Shown one piece after another: positions 54,396 through 63,530 of a stretch of 64,000 nucleotides of DNA (positions are counted from its first letter, which is position 1; every line of letters begins with the position of its first letter). Source of the stretch: Rheinheimera sediminis. GTDB lineage: Bacteria; Pseudomonadota; Gammaproteobacteria; Enterobacterales; Alteromonadaceae. The translations under genes and the position numbers were made by a program. Below the pieces are notes generated by a model. It saw only the letters and a list, made by a program, of their open reading frames with translations. It was not told the DNA's origin and ran no database searches. The stretch covers positions 62,001 through 126,000 of the forward strand of contig NZ_RZUF01000010.1 in assembly GCF_004005375.1 (NCBI RefSeq). The letters are read 5' to 3'.

Positions 54396-57359
54396 ATGTT
54401 AATTTTTGCAGTATTTATCAAATTGTTAAGCAGTAAAAAGTCCAGAGTAGTTTTCACTGTACTTTTGCTACAGCTTTTTTCAACTCTGCCTTTTTCCGCA
54501 ACTGCTGCTACCGCTGCTTTGACGGATTATTTTCGTGAAAGCTGGAACACCCGCCAAGGCTTGCCTCATAACACTATTAACAGTATCAGTCAGACTCCAG
54601 ACGGTTATCTTTGGTTTGCGACCTGGGAAGGTGTAGCCAGATACAATGGCCGTGAATTTAAAGTCTTTGGCCGTGAACAGCAAACCGGCTTGCCTGATTC
54701 TGGTATCCGCGCTTTGCATCTGGATCCGAAAGGGCGTTTACTGGTGGGCGGATCCCGCGGTGGTTTGGCGCTATTGCAAGATCAACAATGGCGGCCTGTG
54801 GATGCCGTGTCTGCTCTGGTTAATGAAGTCCGCGGAGATGCAAAGGGTCAGTTGTGGGTTGGCACAGAAGGTGGCGGTTTGTTTTGTCTGCACCCCGATG
54901 GTTCTCGCCAGCAATGGACCCGGCATCATGGCTTACCCAGTAATACGTTATACAGTCTGTTGCATGACGATCAGGATGGGCTTTGGCTGGGAACTGCTGA
55001 AGGTTTAGCCTATTTGCAACAGGGGAAAGTACAGACAGTAGCGAATAGCCCCAAACTTCCTGTCTTTGCATTGGCTTATTACCAGGATCAGCTTTATTTA
55101 GGAACTGAACGGGGTTTGTATCAACAGCAGGGAGAGGACTTTGTTTTAGTGCGACCTGAACTGCATCAAACTGCTATTTCCAGATTATTAGTGGACCATC
55201 AGGGCGATTTATGGATAGGGACAATAGAGGAAGGTGTATTTCGTCTGAGTAATTATGGCTTAGAGCAACTGAGTGCCCGGCATGGTATGCCGAATAACAG
55301 AGTCCTGGCGATTTATCAGGACAGTGAACATAGCATCTGGTTGGGCACCAACGGTGGGCTGTTTCGTTTACGTGATGCGCCTTTTACTACTTTAAGTGCA
55401 GAACATGGTCTACCCGATAATTTCGTGCGCACAGTGTTACAGCATTCGGATGGCACTATCTGGATTGGTACTGCAAGGGGAGTGGCAAGGTACAAAGATG
55501 GACAACTGCTCACGGCCAATCATCTGCTGACGGACCAGTCGGTGTTAAGTCTGGCTGAAACGCCACAAGGGGATGTGCTGATTGGAACCTACTCATCCGG
55601 TGTATTTCACTACAGTCAGGGGAAAGTGGCAAAGCTACTGGACCGTAATTCAGGTTTATTATCCAACGAAGTCAGGGCCATTTTAGCCTTATCCGAAGCC
55701 GATATTTGGTTGGGTACTGCGCAAGGACTGAATCATTATCAAGATAACAAACTAAGTAGTTACACCACGCGAGATGGTTTGCCTGCAGATTTTGTAATAG
55801 CGCTACACAAAACAGCAGATGTGCTATGGATTGGTACTGGTGCGGGCGTAACCCGGCTGGTGAATGACCAGTTTGAGGCTTTAGTGTTAACTCAGCTCGA
55901 TCAGGCTGAATACGCTTTTGATTTTTATGAACAACCAGAAAAAAATTTGCTTTGGCTTGCCACAGACCGAGGTTTGGTACGTTACAGATTGGGTAGCGGT
56001 GAGTTGTCTTTGATTGGGCGCAAAGCTGGTATGCCATTCGACAAAATTTTTCAGGTTCAGCCTGATTCGCATGGCAATTTTTGGCTCAGCAGCAACAGGG
56101 GTATTTTGCGGATTGATCAGTTGGAAGCCAATGCGGTAGCTGATGGCACTTTGGCTGCAATTCCCTTTGAGTTGTTTGGTGAAAGTGACGGTATGCTGAG
56201 TGCCCAGGCGAATGGTGGTTCTAACCCGGCTGCTATAATGGCCAATGATGGTGTTTTATGGTTTGCCACTGCTTCAGGTATCAGCAGAGTGCAGCCCAGC
56301 CGTTTAACCACATTTTCAGATGCCATACCTCCTGTGGTTCTGGAAGAGTTACTGGTCAATGGTGTGGAGAAAACAATTAGTGGGAGTATCGATTTACCAC
56401 CGGACAGCGACAGAGTCGAGTTGCATTTTGCTGGTTTAGGTTATGTCATGCCCGAGCGTATCCAGTACAGAAGTCGCTTGGTTGGCTTCGATGAAAATTG
56501 GCTGAACAAAGGGAAGCAAAACTTCGCTGAATATACCAACCTGGCACCGGGAAGCTATGAATTTCTGGTGCAAGCGGCCAACTCTGGCGGCCAATGGAGT
56601 GAAGCGGCGCGTATTGAACTGATTAAGCATCCGCATTGGTGGCAAACCCGTAATTTTCAGTGGCTAAGCGCAATATCTTTGATGGCGCTTCTGTCGATAC
56701 TGGGGTACTGGCGTGTGTCAAGCCTGCGCCATTCAGAGCAGCGTTTAAAGCTTCAGGTTGCGGAAAAAACTGCAGAGTTGCAGCAAAAAGCCAATAGTTT
56801 GCAGGCCGCAGACCAAGAAAAATCAACATTATTGGCTCAGTTACACCAACAAACCCTGGCTTTGGCATTACAAGCCAGACAGGATGGTTTGACAGGTCTT
56901 GCCAATCGCCGTGCTTTTGATGAAGTATTAATCAAAGAATTCAGTCGTTCTCAGCGACTGAAACACCCTTTGGTGCTGGCTTTCATCGACATAGATCACT
57001 TTAAAAAAATCAATGATACCTGGTCGCATCATGCTGGAGATTTAGCTTTAGTCGCCATTGCAGAAAAAATTCGCCAGCATTCCCGCTCTGTGGACTGCGC
57101 TGCACGCTGGGGTGGGGAAGAATTTGCACTTTTGATGCCCTCTACCAGTCTTGAGCAGGCGCATATGGTGTGCGAGCGTTTAAGACTCGAGATTATGGCG
57201 TTGGAATGGCAGGATATAGCGGATGACATCAGCATTACTGTTAGTATCGGCCTTGCGATCAGTGATGAGTTATCTGACGCTAAACAATTGCTGTTTTTAG
57301 CGGACCAGGCCTTATACCAGGCCAAACAACAAGGTCGAAATCAGGTCTGCGCAGCCTGA
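54396..57359 (+). CDS. Two-propeller sensor fused to a GGDEF diguanylate cyclase
   Basis: The 987-residue protein has an N-terminal signal or anchor segment, then about 14 propeller repeats of the LWIGT-x-GL-x-RY type (residues about 45-650), enough for two seven-bladed propellers. A Y_Y_Y domain follows (RIQYRSRLVGFDENWLNKG...LAPGSYEFLVQAANSGG), then one membrane helix (residues about 755-775), a coiled coil and a GGDEF domain. The signature is GGEEF at about 906-910, with an RxxD inhibition site (RSVD) five residues before it, so an active cyclase is expected. The sensor half resembles the Bacteroides hybrid two-component sensors for polysaccharides, but the output is c-di-GMP. Starts at 54387 or TTG 54378 are possible. 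Confidence 0.87.
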   Translation: MLIFAVFIKLLSSKKSRVVFTVLLLQLFSTLPFSATAATAALTDYFRESWNTRQGLPHNTINSISQTPDGYLWFATWEGVARYNGREFKVFGREQQTGLPDSGIRALHLDPKGRLLVGGSRGGLALLQDQQWRPVDAVSALVNEVRGDAKGQLWVGTEGGGLFCLHPDGSRQQWTRHHGLPSNTLYSLLHDDQDGLWLGTAEGLAYLQQGKVQTVANSPKLPVFALAYYQDQLYLGTERGLYQQQGEDFVLVRPELHQTAISRLLVDHQGDLWIGTIEEGVFRLSNYGLEQLSARHGMPNNRVLAIYQDSEHSIWLGTNGGLFRLRDAPFTTLSAEHGLPDNFVRTVLQHSDGTIWIGTARGVARYKDGQLLTANHLLTDQSVLSLAETPQGDVLIGTYSSGVFHYSQGKVAKLLDRNSGLLSNEVRAILALSEADIWLGTAQGLNHYQDNKLSSYTTRDGLPADFVIALHKTADVLWIGTGAGVTRLVNDQFEALVLTQLDQAEYAFDFYEQPEKNLLWLATDRGLVRYRLGSGELSLIGRKAGMPFDKIFQVQPDSHGNFWLSSNRGILRIDQLEANAVADGTLAAIPFELFGESDGMLSAQANGGSNPAAIMANDGVLWFATASGISRVQPSRLTTFSDAIPPVVLEELLVNGVEKTISGSIDLPPDSDRVELHFAGLGYVMPERIQYRSRLVGFDENWLNKGKQNFAEYTNLAPGSYEFLVQAANSGGQWSEAARIELIKHPHWWQTRNFQWLSAISLMALLSILGYWRVSSLRHSEQRLKLQVAEKTAELQQKANSLQAADQEKSTLLAQLHQQTLALALQARQDGLTGLANRRAFDEVLIKEFSRSQRLKHPLVLAFIDIDHFKKINDTWSHHAGDLALVAIAEKIRQHSRSVDCAARWGGEEFALLMPSTSLEQAHMVCERLRLEIMALEWQDIADDISITVSIGLAISDELSDAKQLLFLADQALYQAKQQGRNQVCAA

Positions 57360-57426
57360 GTTGTATTCAATTCTCTGTGGTTGTGATTTCAATAATGGAA
57401 TCTTTTTTCTGAAGTTCTCTGACCAG

Positions 57427-57442
57427 TTGCCATCGGTGGCAA
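57427..57442. promoter_or_regulatory. Probable LacI-type operator, upstream site of the GH28 pair
   Basis: TTGCCATCGGTGGCAA is a near-perfect palindrome (TTGCCA / TGGCAA arms) centred at 57434.5 on CG, 33 bp from the next site. Confidence 0.75.
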
Positions 57443-57459
57443 AATTTTTTGTCTATCTA

Positions 57460-57487
57460 TTGCTACCGGTGGCAAATGCGTTATTAT
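57460..57487 (+). promoter_or_regulatory. GH28 promoter overlapped by a LacI-type operator
   Basis: The operator TTGCTACCGGTGGCAA occupies 57460-57475. TTGCTA at 57460-57465 serves as a -35 box, followed after 16 bases by TATTAT at 57482-57487 as -10. A repressor on this site would block polymerase. A stray half-site, TGTCTATC, lies at 57450-57457. Confidence 0.7.
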
Positions 57488-57550
57488 GCTTTTTAAATAA
57501 GCATAAAGCAGAAGATAAGCCATAGCTTTATGCAGAAAAAGGGAAAACTC

Positions 57551-58990
57551 ATGCTGATACCTGATCTGAAAAAACGTTTTTTACTCAAAGCTTGTGCTGC
57601 TTCTGCGGTACTACAACCTTTGCTAAGTTTTAAAGTGACGGCTGCTGCGGCTAAAGTTGTGGATCCTGTTTGGGCTGTGGCTGAACAAATACTGCGGGAT
57701 ATAAAGCTTACATCCTTTCCACAGCGCGATTTTGTCATCACTGCCTTTGGTGCCAAACAAAATCAGCGGTGTGATAAGGCCATAGCGCAAGCTATAGCGG
57801 CTTGTCATCAAGCCGGTGGTGGTCGTGTGGTGGTGCCTGAAGGGGTCTGGTCCACTGGTCCTGTGCATTTAAAATCCAATGTGAATTTACATCTGCAAAA
57901 AAATGCAGTCTTGTCCTTTGTTACAGACCCACAAGCTTATTTACCTGCAGTATTTACCCGCTGGGAAGGCGTGGAGCTGATGGGGTTTTCTCCGCTCATT
58001 TATGCGTATCAGCAACAGAATATAGCGGTGACAGGTGAAGGTATTCTGGAAGGTAATGCCAGTGGTGACAATTGGTGGCCCTGGAAAGGGGTATGGAAAC
58101 ATACGCCATGGAAGCTGGATCCGGCAACAGATCAAAAACCGAGCCGTGATCAACTATTTGCTATGGCCGAAGCTGGTGTGCCAGTCGAAAAACGTGTTCT
58201 GGACAACAACAGATTAAGACCCCCTTTTATTCAGCCCTATGGCTGTGAAAGGGTATTGATTGAAGGCGTCACTATCCGCAACTCGCCGTTTTGGTTGATC
58301 AACCCTGTACTGTGTAAAGATGTGGTGATCCGTGGTGTGAACTGTGTCAGTTTTGGCCCAAATTCTGATGGTTGCGACCCTGAATCCTGTCAGCGTGTTT
58401 TGATTGAAAACTGCTTGTTTGATACAGGGGATGACTGCATCGCCTTGAAATCTGGCCGCAATGCGGAAGGCCGCCGTTTAGCCACTCCTATACAGCAAGT
58501 GGTTATTCAGGATTGTCTGATGAAATCCGGTCACGGCGGTGTAGTGATCGGCAGTGAAATCTCGGGTGGCGCTAAGCAAATTTTTGCCCGCCGTTGCCGC
58601 ATGAGCAGCCCAAATCTGGAGCGCGGTTTACGTATTAAAACCAACTCAGTACGCGGCGGTTTAATTGAACAAATTGCGGTAGATGATATTGAGATTGGTG
58701 AAGTCAAAGACGCCATTGTGATCAATTTCTATTACGAAGAAGGCGATGCGGGCAACTTTTTACCTGAAGTCAAAGATCTGAAAATCAGTAACTTCAGAGT
58801 GAAAAAAGCCCAACGTGCTTTTGAAATTCGTGGCTTACCCCGTGCTGGTATCAGCGGCATTCAGATGACAGATGTCAGTTTTGAGCAAGCAAGCTTAGGT
58901 GTTTTAGAGCATAGCAGTGGTTTTAAACTGGAAAACGTCAGTCTGAACGGTAAAGCACTCACTGCAGCTCTGTTAAAGCAGAGCAGCTAG
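57551..58990 (+). CDS. GH28 polygalacturonase
   Basis: The 479-residue beta-helix enzyme hydrolyses alpha-1,4 bonds between galacturonates. All four GH28 signatures are present: NSDGCDPES, DTGDDCIALKSGR, SGHGGVVIGSE and RIKT, which include the three catalytic Asp. The N-terminus LKKRFLLKACAASAVL is a signal sequence with some likeness to twin-arginine signals but with KR instead of RR. ATG 57551 has GGGA upstream; ATG 57530 is an alternative. The insert FQP-type residues suggest an exo-acting or oligogalacturonate-preferring enzyme, but this is uncertain. uxaA follows after 54 bases. Confidence 0.92.
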   Translation: MLIPDLKKRFLLKACAASAVLQPLLSFKVTAAAAKVVDPVWAVAEQILRDIKLTSFPQRDFVITAFGAKQNQRCDKAIAQAIAACHQAGGGRVVVPEGVWSTGPVHLKSNVNLHLQKNAVLSFVTDPQAYLPAVFTRWEGVELMGFSPLIYAYQQQNIAVTGEGILEGNASGDNWWPWKGVWKHTPWKLDPATDQKPSRDQLFAMAEAGVPVEKRVLDNNRLRPPFIQPYGCERVLIEGVTIRNSPFWLINPVLCKDVVIRGVNCVSFGPNSDGCDPESCQRVLIENCLFDTGDDCIALKSGRNAEGRRLATPIQQVVIQDCLMKSGHGGVVIGSEISGGAKQIFARRCRMSSPNLERGLRIKTNSVRGGLIEQIAVDDIEIGEVKDAIVINFYYEEGDAGNFLPEVKDLKISNFRVKKAQRAFEIRGLPRAGISGIQMTDVSFEQASLGVLEHSSGFKLENVSLNGKALTAALLKQSS

Positions 58991-59008
58991 TGTTTTTTTA
59001 GATTGATT

Positions 59009-59024
59009 TTGCCACCGATAGACA
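59009..59024. promoter_or_regulatory. Probable LacI-type operator before uxaA
   Basis: TTGCCACCGATAGACA has one half identical to the other sites and a second half (TGTCTATC on the other strand) like the left half of the receptor site at 47418. It lies 20 bases before the uxaA ATG, so it could also act as a roadblock to transcripts from the GH28 promoter. Confidence 0.6.
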
Positions 59025-59044
59025 AGTTATGTAGCAGGTAAAAA

Positions 59045-60592
59045 ATGACAGAGCAAACAAAAGGTTGTAGCCCACATATTGCCGATCCGGCTGCCATTCA
59101 GTTGAGCCTGTTGCAGGTGCATCCGCGCGACAATGTGCTGGTCGTATTGCAACCTTTGGCGTCAGGCCAGTCATTAATTGCACCCTGGCACGAAGTACAG
59201 GCAAAAGAGGATATTCAGCCAGGCCATAAAGTAGCACTGAAGCTGATAAAACAGGGCGAAGCAGTCATCAAATATGGCTACGCCATAGGCGTCGCGCAGC
59301 AGGATATTCCGGCTGGTAGCTGGGTGCATTCACATAACCTGAAAACCTTATTGTCTGATCAGATTGAGTACCAGTATCAGGGCTGTGCGGCTGACGATTT
59401 AGCCTTCCCAACCGAATTACCAAGCCATTTTATGGGTTATCGCCGTGCCAATGGCAGGGTCGGTACCCGCAACGAGCTATGGATCTTAAATACAGTAGGC
59501 TGTGTTAACCGCGCAGCAATGAAAATAGCCGAGAAAGCCAATCAACAATTTGCTGGTTTAACAGATGGTGTTTTTGCTTACACCCATCCTTTTGGCTGTT
59601 CTCAGTTAGGTGATGATTTAAACCATACCCGCGCTGTATTGGCTGGCCTGATGCAAAACCCCAATGCCGGCGCTGTGCTGGTGCTGGGTTTGGGCTGTGA
59701 AAATAATCAGCTGGCGGCTTTGCTTAAAGCTTGCCCTGAACTGGATCAAAGCCGTTTACGCTCTTTTAATGCCCAGCAAGTGGAAGATGAATTAGATCAA
59801 GGTTTGGAGGCAGCAGCAGAACTTATTCAACTGATGCAGCAAGATCAACGTACAGCCTGTCCTGTGTCTGATTTAGTGGTAGGTATGAAATGTGGCGGCT
59901 CTGATGGTTTAAGTGGTTTAACGGCCAATCCGCTGGTGGGCCGTATTGCCGATTTAGTCTGTGCAGCTGGCGGCAAAGTGGTGCTGACTGAAACTCCTGA
60001 GATGTTTGGCGCTGAACAAGTGCTGATGAGCCGTGCTGTCAACGAAACCGTGTTTTCCGACATAGTCACTTTGGTCAACGACTTTAAGCAGTACTTTATC
60101 GATAACAAACAGCCTGTGTATGAAAACCCAAGCCCTGGCAACAAAGCAGGTGGCTTGACCACTCTGGAAGAAAAGTCCTTAGGCGCTATTCAAAAAGGCG
60201 GCTCAGCCAAAGTGACCCAAGTGATCCCTTATGGTGCTTTGGTGCAACAGCAGGGCTTAACTTTGCTGCAAGGACCTGGCAATGATGCGGTGTCGTCTAC
60301 GGCCTTAGCCGCCAGCGGCGCGACCATGCTGCTGTTTACCACAGGCCGGGGCACCCCGCTTGGTTTCCCTGTCCCTACAGTAAAAATTTCGTCCAACAGC
60401 GATTTAGCCAGACGCAAACCGCAGTGGATAGATTTTGACGCCGGCGCTTTGTTGCAACAAGGCCAGAATGCTCAGGATTTTTCCTACCAGTTTTTCCGAG
60501 AGCTAATAGATATCGCCTCCGGCAAACGCACTCAAAACGAATTATCAGACAACAAAGAAATCGCCATTTGGAAAAATGGCGTGACCCTGTAA
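59045..60592 (+). CDS. uxaA: Altronate dehydratase
   Basis: UxaA dehydrates D-altronate to KDG, the last galacturonate-specific step. The 515-residue protein has an N-terminal SAF domain (LQVHPRDNVLVVLQPLASGQ) and a large C-terminal domain with FMGYRRANGRVGTRNELWILNTVGCVNR, FAYTHPFGCSQLGDD, MKCGGSDGLSGLTANPLVG and TGRGTPLGFPVPTVKISSN. It is the first of uxaA, uxaC, reductase, eda, all within a few bases of one another. Confidence 0.94.
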   Translation: MTEQTKGCSPHIADPAAIQLSLLQVHPRDNVLVVLQPLASGQSLIAPWHEVQAKEDIQPGHKVALKLIKQGEAVIKYGYAIGVAQQDIPAGSWVHSHNLKTLLSDQIEYQYQGCAADDLAFPTELPSHFMGYRRANGRVGTRNELWILNTVGCVNRAAMKIAEKANQQFAGLTDGVFAYTHPFGCSQLGDDLNHTRAVLAGLMQNPNAGAVLVLGLGCENNQLAALLKACPELDQSRLRSFNAQQVEDELDQGLEAAAELIQLMQQDQRTACPVSDLVVGMKCGGSDGLSGLTANPLVGRIADLVCAAGGKVVLTETPEMFGAEQVLMSRAVNETVFSDIVTLVNDFKQYFIDNKQPVYENPSPGNKAGGLTTLEEKSLGAIQKGGSAKVTQVIPYGALVQQQGLTLLQGPGNDAVSSTALAASGATMLLFTTGRGTPLGFPVPTVKISSNSDLARRKPQWIDFDAGALLQQGQNAQDFSYQFFRELIDIASGKRTQNELSDNKEIAIWKNGVTL

Positions 60593-60601
60593 GGAATTTA
60601 T

Positions 60602-62026
60602 ATGGCCAATTTTAAAGCTTTAGTACTTGATCAAGACCGATTATTTCCGGCCGATCCAACAGTTCGCGCCATAGCCAGACGTTTATATGCCGGTATTAAG
60701 GACTTACCTATTGTCAGCCCGCATGGTCATACAGACCCAAGCTGGTTTGCCAGCAATGCCAATTTCGACAATGCCACCAGCTTGCTGTTGCTGCCGGATC
60801 ACTATGTATTCCGCATGCTGTACAGCCAGGGCATTTCACTGGAGTCTTTGGGTATTCGCACTAAAGACGGCACGCCGGTTGAAACGGATTACCGCAAAAT
60901 TTTCCATACCTTTGCCCAAAATTATCATTTGTTCCGTGGCACGCCATCCCGTATTTGGCTGGACAGCGTATTCCATGACGTCTTTGGTTTAGAGTATGGA
61001 TTAAGTTCGGAAACAGCCGATTTGTACTACGACAGTATCAATGAGCAGCTAGTCAAACCTGAATTTAAACCCCGCGCTTTGCTGGATAAATTTAATATCG
61101 AATTGATTGCCACCACCGAAGGTGCGGTGAATTCGCTGAAACATCATGCGGCGTTAAAAGGTACAGGCTACGAAAAACGCGTGATCACCACCTTCAGACC
61201 AGATGATGTGATAGATGCTGACCGTGCTGATTTCCTGAGTAATATCAAAAAACTGGCCGAACAAACCGGTCAGGATACGCATAGCTGGCAAGGTTATTTG
61301 CAGGCCTTGCGTATTCGTCGCCAGTTTTTCCGCGACCATGGTGCTACTGCCACCGATCACGGTCATCCCACAGCGAAAACGGCCAATTTATCGGCAGATG
61401 AAGCCAGTAAACTATTTCAGCTTTGTTTATCCGGTAAGGCCAGTAAAGAGCAAACCGAGCTATTCCGTGGCCAGATGCTGACGGAAATGGCCGGGATGAG
61501 CATTGAAGATGGTATGACAATGCAAATTCACCCTGGTGCCTTTCGTAACCATAACCCGTCGATTTTCGAACGTTTTGGTGCAGACAAAGGCGCGGATATT
61601 CCAAGCCCGACTGAATTTGTCAGTAACTTAAAACCTTTGCTGGATAAATACGGCAACAATGCCGCTTTGAAAATCATTCTGTTTACCCTGGATGAAACCA
61701 CTTATGCCCGTGAACTGGCGCCTTTGGCTGGTCATTATCCGTCATTAAAACTGGGTCCTGCCTGGTGGTTCCATGACAGTCCTGAAGGTATGTTGCGCTT
61801 CCGTCATCAGGTGACTGAAACCGCAGGATTCTACAACACAGTAGGTTTTAACGACGATACCAGAGCTTTCTTGTCTATTCCGGCCCGCCATGATGTGGCG
61901 CGTCGTATTGACTGCCGCTTTTTAGCTGGCTTGGTGGCTGAACATCGCTTAAACGAAGACGAAGCCCATGAACTGGCGCAGCAGCTGACCTATCAGCTGG
62001 TGAAACAAGCCTATCAGCTGGATTAA
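60602..62026 (+). CDS. uxaC: Glucuronate/galacturonate isomerase
   Basis: UxaC turns D-galacturonate into D-tagaturonate and D-glucuronate into D-fructuronate. The 474-residue amidohydrolase-fold protein (E. coli 470) has the metal motif PIVSPHGHTDPSWFA, ATTEGAVNSLKHH, MTMQIHPGAFRNHNP and GPAWWFHDSPEGMLRFR. It starts 9 bases after uxaA and precedes the reductase by 10 bases. Confidence 0.95.
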   Translation: MANFKALVLDQDRLFPADPTVRAIARRLYAGIKDLPIVSPHGHTDPSWFASNANFDNATSLLLLPDHYVFRMLYSQGISLESLGIRTKDGTPVETDYRKIFHTFAQNYHLFRGTPSRIWLDSVFHDVFGLEYGLSSETADLYYDSINEQLVKPEFKPRALLDKFNIELIATTEGAVNSLKHHAALKGTGYEKRVITTFRPDDVIDADRADFLSNIKKLAEQTGQDTHSWQGYLQALRIRRQFFRDHGATATDHGHPTAKTANLSADEASKLFQLCLSGKASKEQTELFRGQMLTEMAGMSIEDGMTMQIHPGAFRNHNPSIFERFGADKGADIPSPTEFVSNLKPLLDKYGNNAALKIILFTLDETTYARELAPLAGHYPSLKLGPAWWFHDSPEGMLRFRHQVTETAGFYNTVGFNDDTRAFLSIPARHDVARRIDCRFLAGLVAEHRLNEDEAHELAQQLTYQLVKQAYQLD

Positions 62027-62036
62027 AGGACAACCC

Positions 62037-63530
62037 ATGAGCATTGATATTCCTCGTTTAGAGCCGGCTTTGTTAAAGCAGTTGCAAGGCAAACTAAAAC
62101 TGCCTGCCTATGATCCATCTGCTGTAGGTATAGGCATAGTACATATTGGCCCTGGCGCATTTTTTCGGGCGCATCAGGCCTGGTACACAGATTTAGCGCT
62201 GAAATACGGTGGTGACTGGGGCATTTCAGTGGTGTCGATGCGATCCTCTGATTTAGCCAAAGCCCTAATACCGCAGCAAGGATTGTACAGTCTGGCGCTG
62301 CTGGATAACGAAACCAGCTATCAGGTGGTTGGCTCTATTCGCGAGTTATTAGTGGCTGCAGAGCAGTACGAGCAGGTGCTGCAGCGTTTAGCAGCGCCCA
62401 CTAGTCATTATGTAACCCTGACTATCACTGAAAAAGGCTACTGCCTAAATGCGCTGGGTGAACTGGATTTGAGCCATGCCGACATTCAGCATGACTTAGA
62501 GCCTAATGTGAAAGCCCGATCTGCTATTGGTTTGTTAATACAGGCACTTGAGCTCAGATTCGCAGCTAACGTTCCGCCTTTTGTCGTCGTCAGTTGCGAC
62601 AATCTGACTGACAATGGCCATAAGCTAAAAAATGCACTGATCACTTTTGCCCGGCAAAAACAACCTGCTTTGGCGAATTGGCTGGAACAGCAGCTGTTAT
62701 GCCCTTGTACCATGGTCGACAGCATTACCCCTGCCACTGATGTTGAGCTGCCAAAACAACTGGCGTCTGAATTGGGCTATCAGGACAGCTGGCCTATTAA
62801 GCGCGAAAAATTCTGCCAGTGGGTGATTGAAGATATTCTGCCAGCGCACAGACCGGCCTGGCATCAGGTCGGAGTTACTTACACTCAGGACGTGAAAGCC
62901 TTTGAAAAAGCCAAGCTGCGCTTATTAAATGCTCCTCACTCGGCATTGGCGTATTTAGGTACTTTGTTTGGACTGGACACTGTATTTGATGCCATGCAGC
63001 AGAGCGCATTACGTGCCTTTGTCACTCAGCTGGCACAGGACGAAATAATTGGCTCTTTTCACGCACCAGCAGAGTTGGATGTAGCGCAGTACAGCCAGGA
63101 TATTTTCCAGCGGTTTGATAATCCTGCTATACGGCATTTGCTGGCGCAAATTGCCTGGGATGGCTCGCAGAAATTACCTATGCGGGTGTTTCCGGTGATC
63201 CTCGATAACCTGGCCGCAGGTCGATCTATTCGTTTGCTTTGCCTGGTGGTGGCCAGTTGGATGCTGTTTATCCGGCTGCGTGCCAGACAGCAACCTGATG
63301 TTGCTTTGGTCGATCCTCTGGCCAAGGTATTGCTCGACACCGCAGCGGGCTGTAGCGGTGAAGCTGTGGCAGATACCGCGTTGTTTTTGGCGTTATCTGC
63401 GGTATTTCCGCCTGCCTTACAGCAGTCGGAACAGTTTCAGCTGGAACTGAGTGCTGCCTATCAGCGCCTTTCCCCAGTGCTTACTCCAACCGGGGCTAGT
63501 TCAGCCTCCTTTTTACAGGATTTGTTCTGA
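62037..63530 (+). CDS. UxuB-like hexuronate reductase (mannitol dehydrogenase family)
   Basis: The 497-residue NAD-dependent long-chain polyol dehydrogenase has the N-terminal nucleotide region GIVHIGPGAFFRAHQAWYTD, the middle TITEKGYC and SCDNLTDNGH, and the catalytic-helix block KLRLLNAPHSALAYLG with its Lys. It is clearly nearer to fructuronate reductase UxuB (RIVHLGCGAFHRAHQALYT) than to tagaturonate reductase UxaB. Yet its neighbours are uxaC and uxaA, which need a tagaturonate reductase. It may serve that role, or both. Its stop overlaps the eda start. Confidence 0.82.
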   Translation: MSIDIPRLEPALLKQLQGKLKLPAYDPSAVGIGIVHIGPGAFFRAHQAWYTDLALKYGGDWGISVVSMRSSDLAKALIPQQGLYSLALLDNETSYQVVGSIRELLVAAEQYEQVLQRLAAPTSHYVTLTITEKGYCLNALGELDLSHADIQHDLEPNVKARSAIGLLIQALELRFAANVPPFVVVSCDNLTDNGHKLKNALITFARQKQPALANWLEQQLLCPCTMVDSITPATDVELPKQLASELGYQDSWPIKREKFCQWVIEDILPAHRPAWHQVGVTYTQDVKAFEKAKLRLLNAPHSALAYLGTLFGLDTVFDAMQQSALRAFVTQLAQDEIIGSFHAPAELDVAQYSQDIFQRFDNPAIRHLLAQIAWDGSQKLPMRVFPVILDNLAAGRSIRLLCLVVASWMLFIRLRARQQPDVALVDPLAKVLLDTAAGCSGEAVADTALFLALSAVFPPALQQSEQFQLELSAAYQRLSPVLTPTGASSASFLQDLF

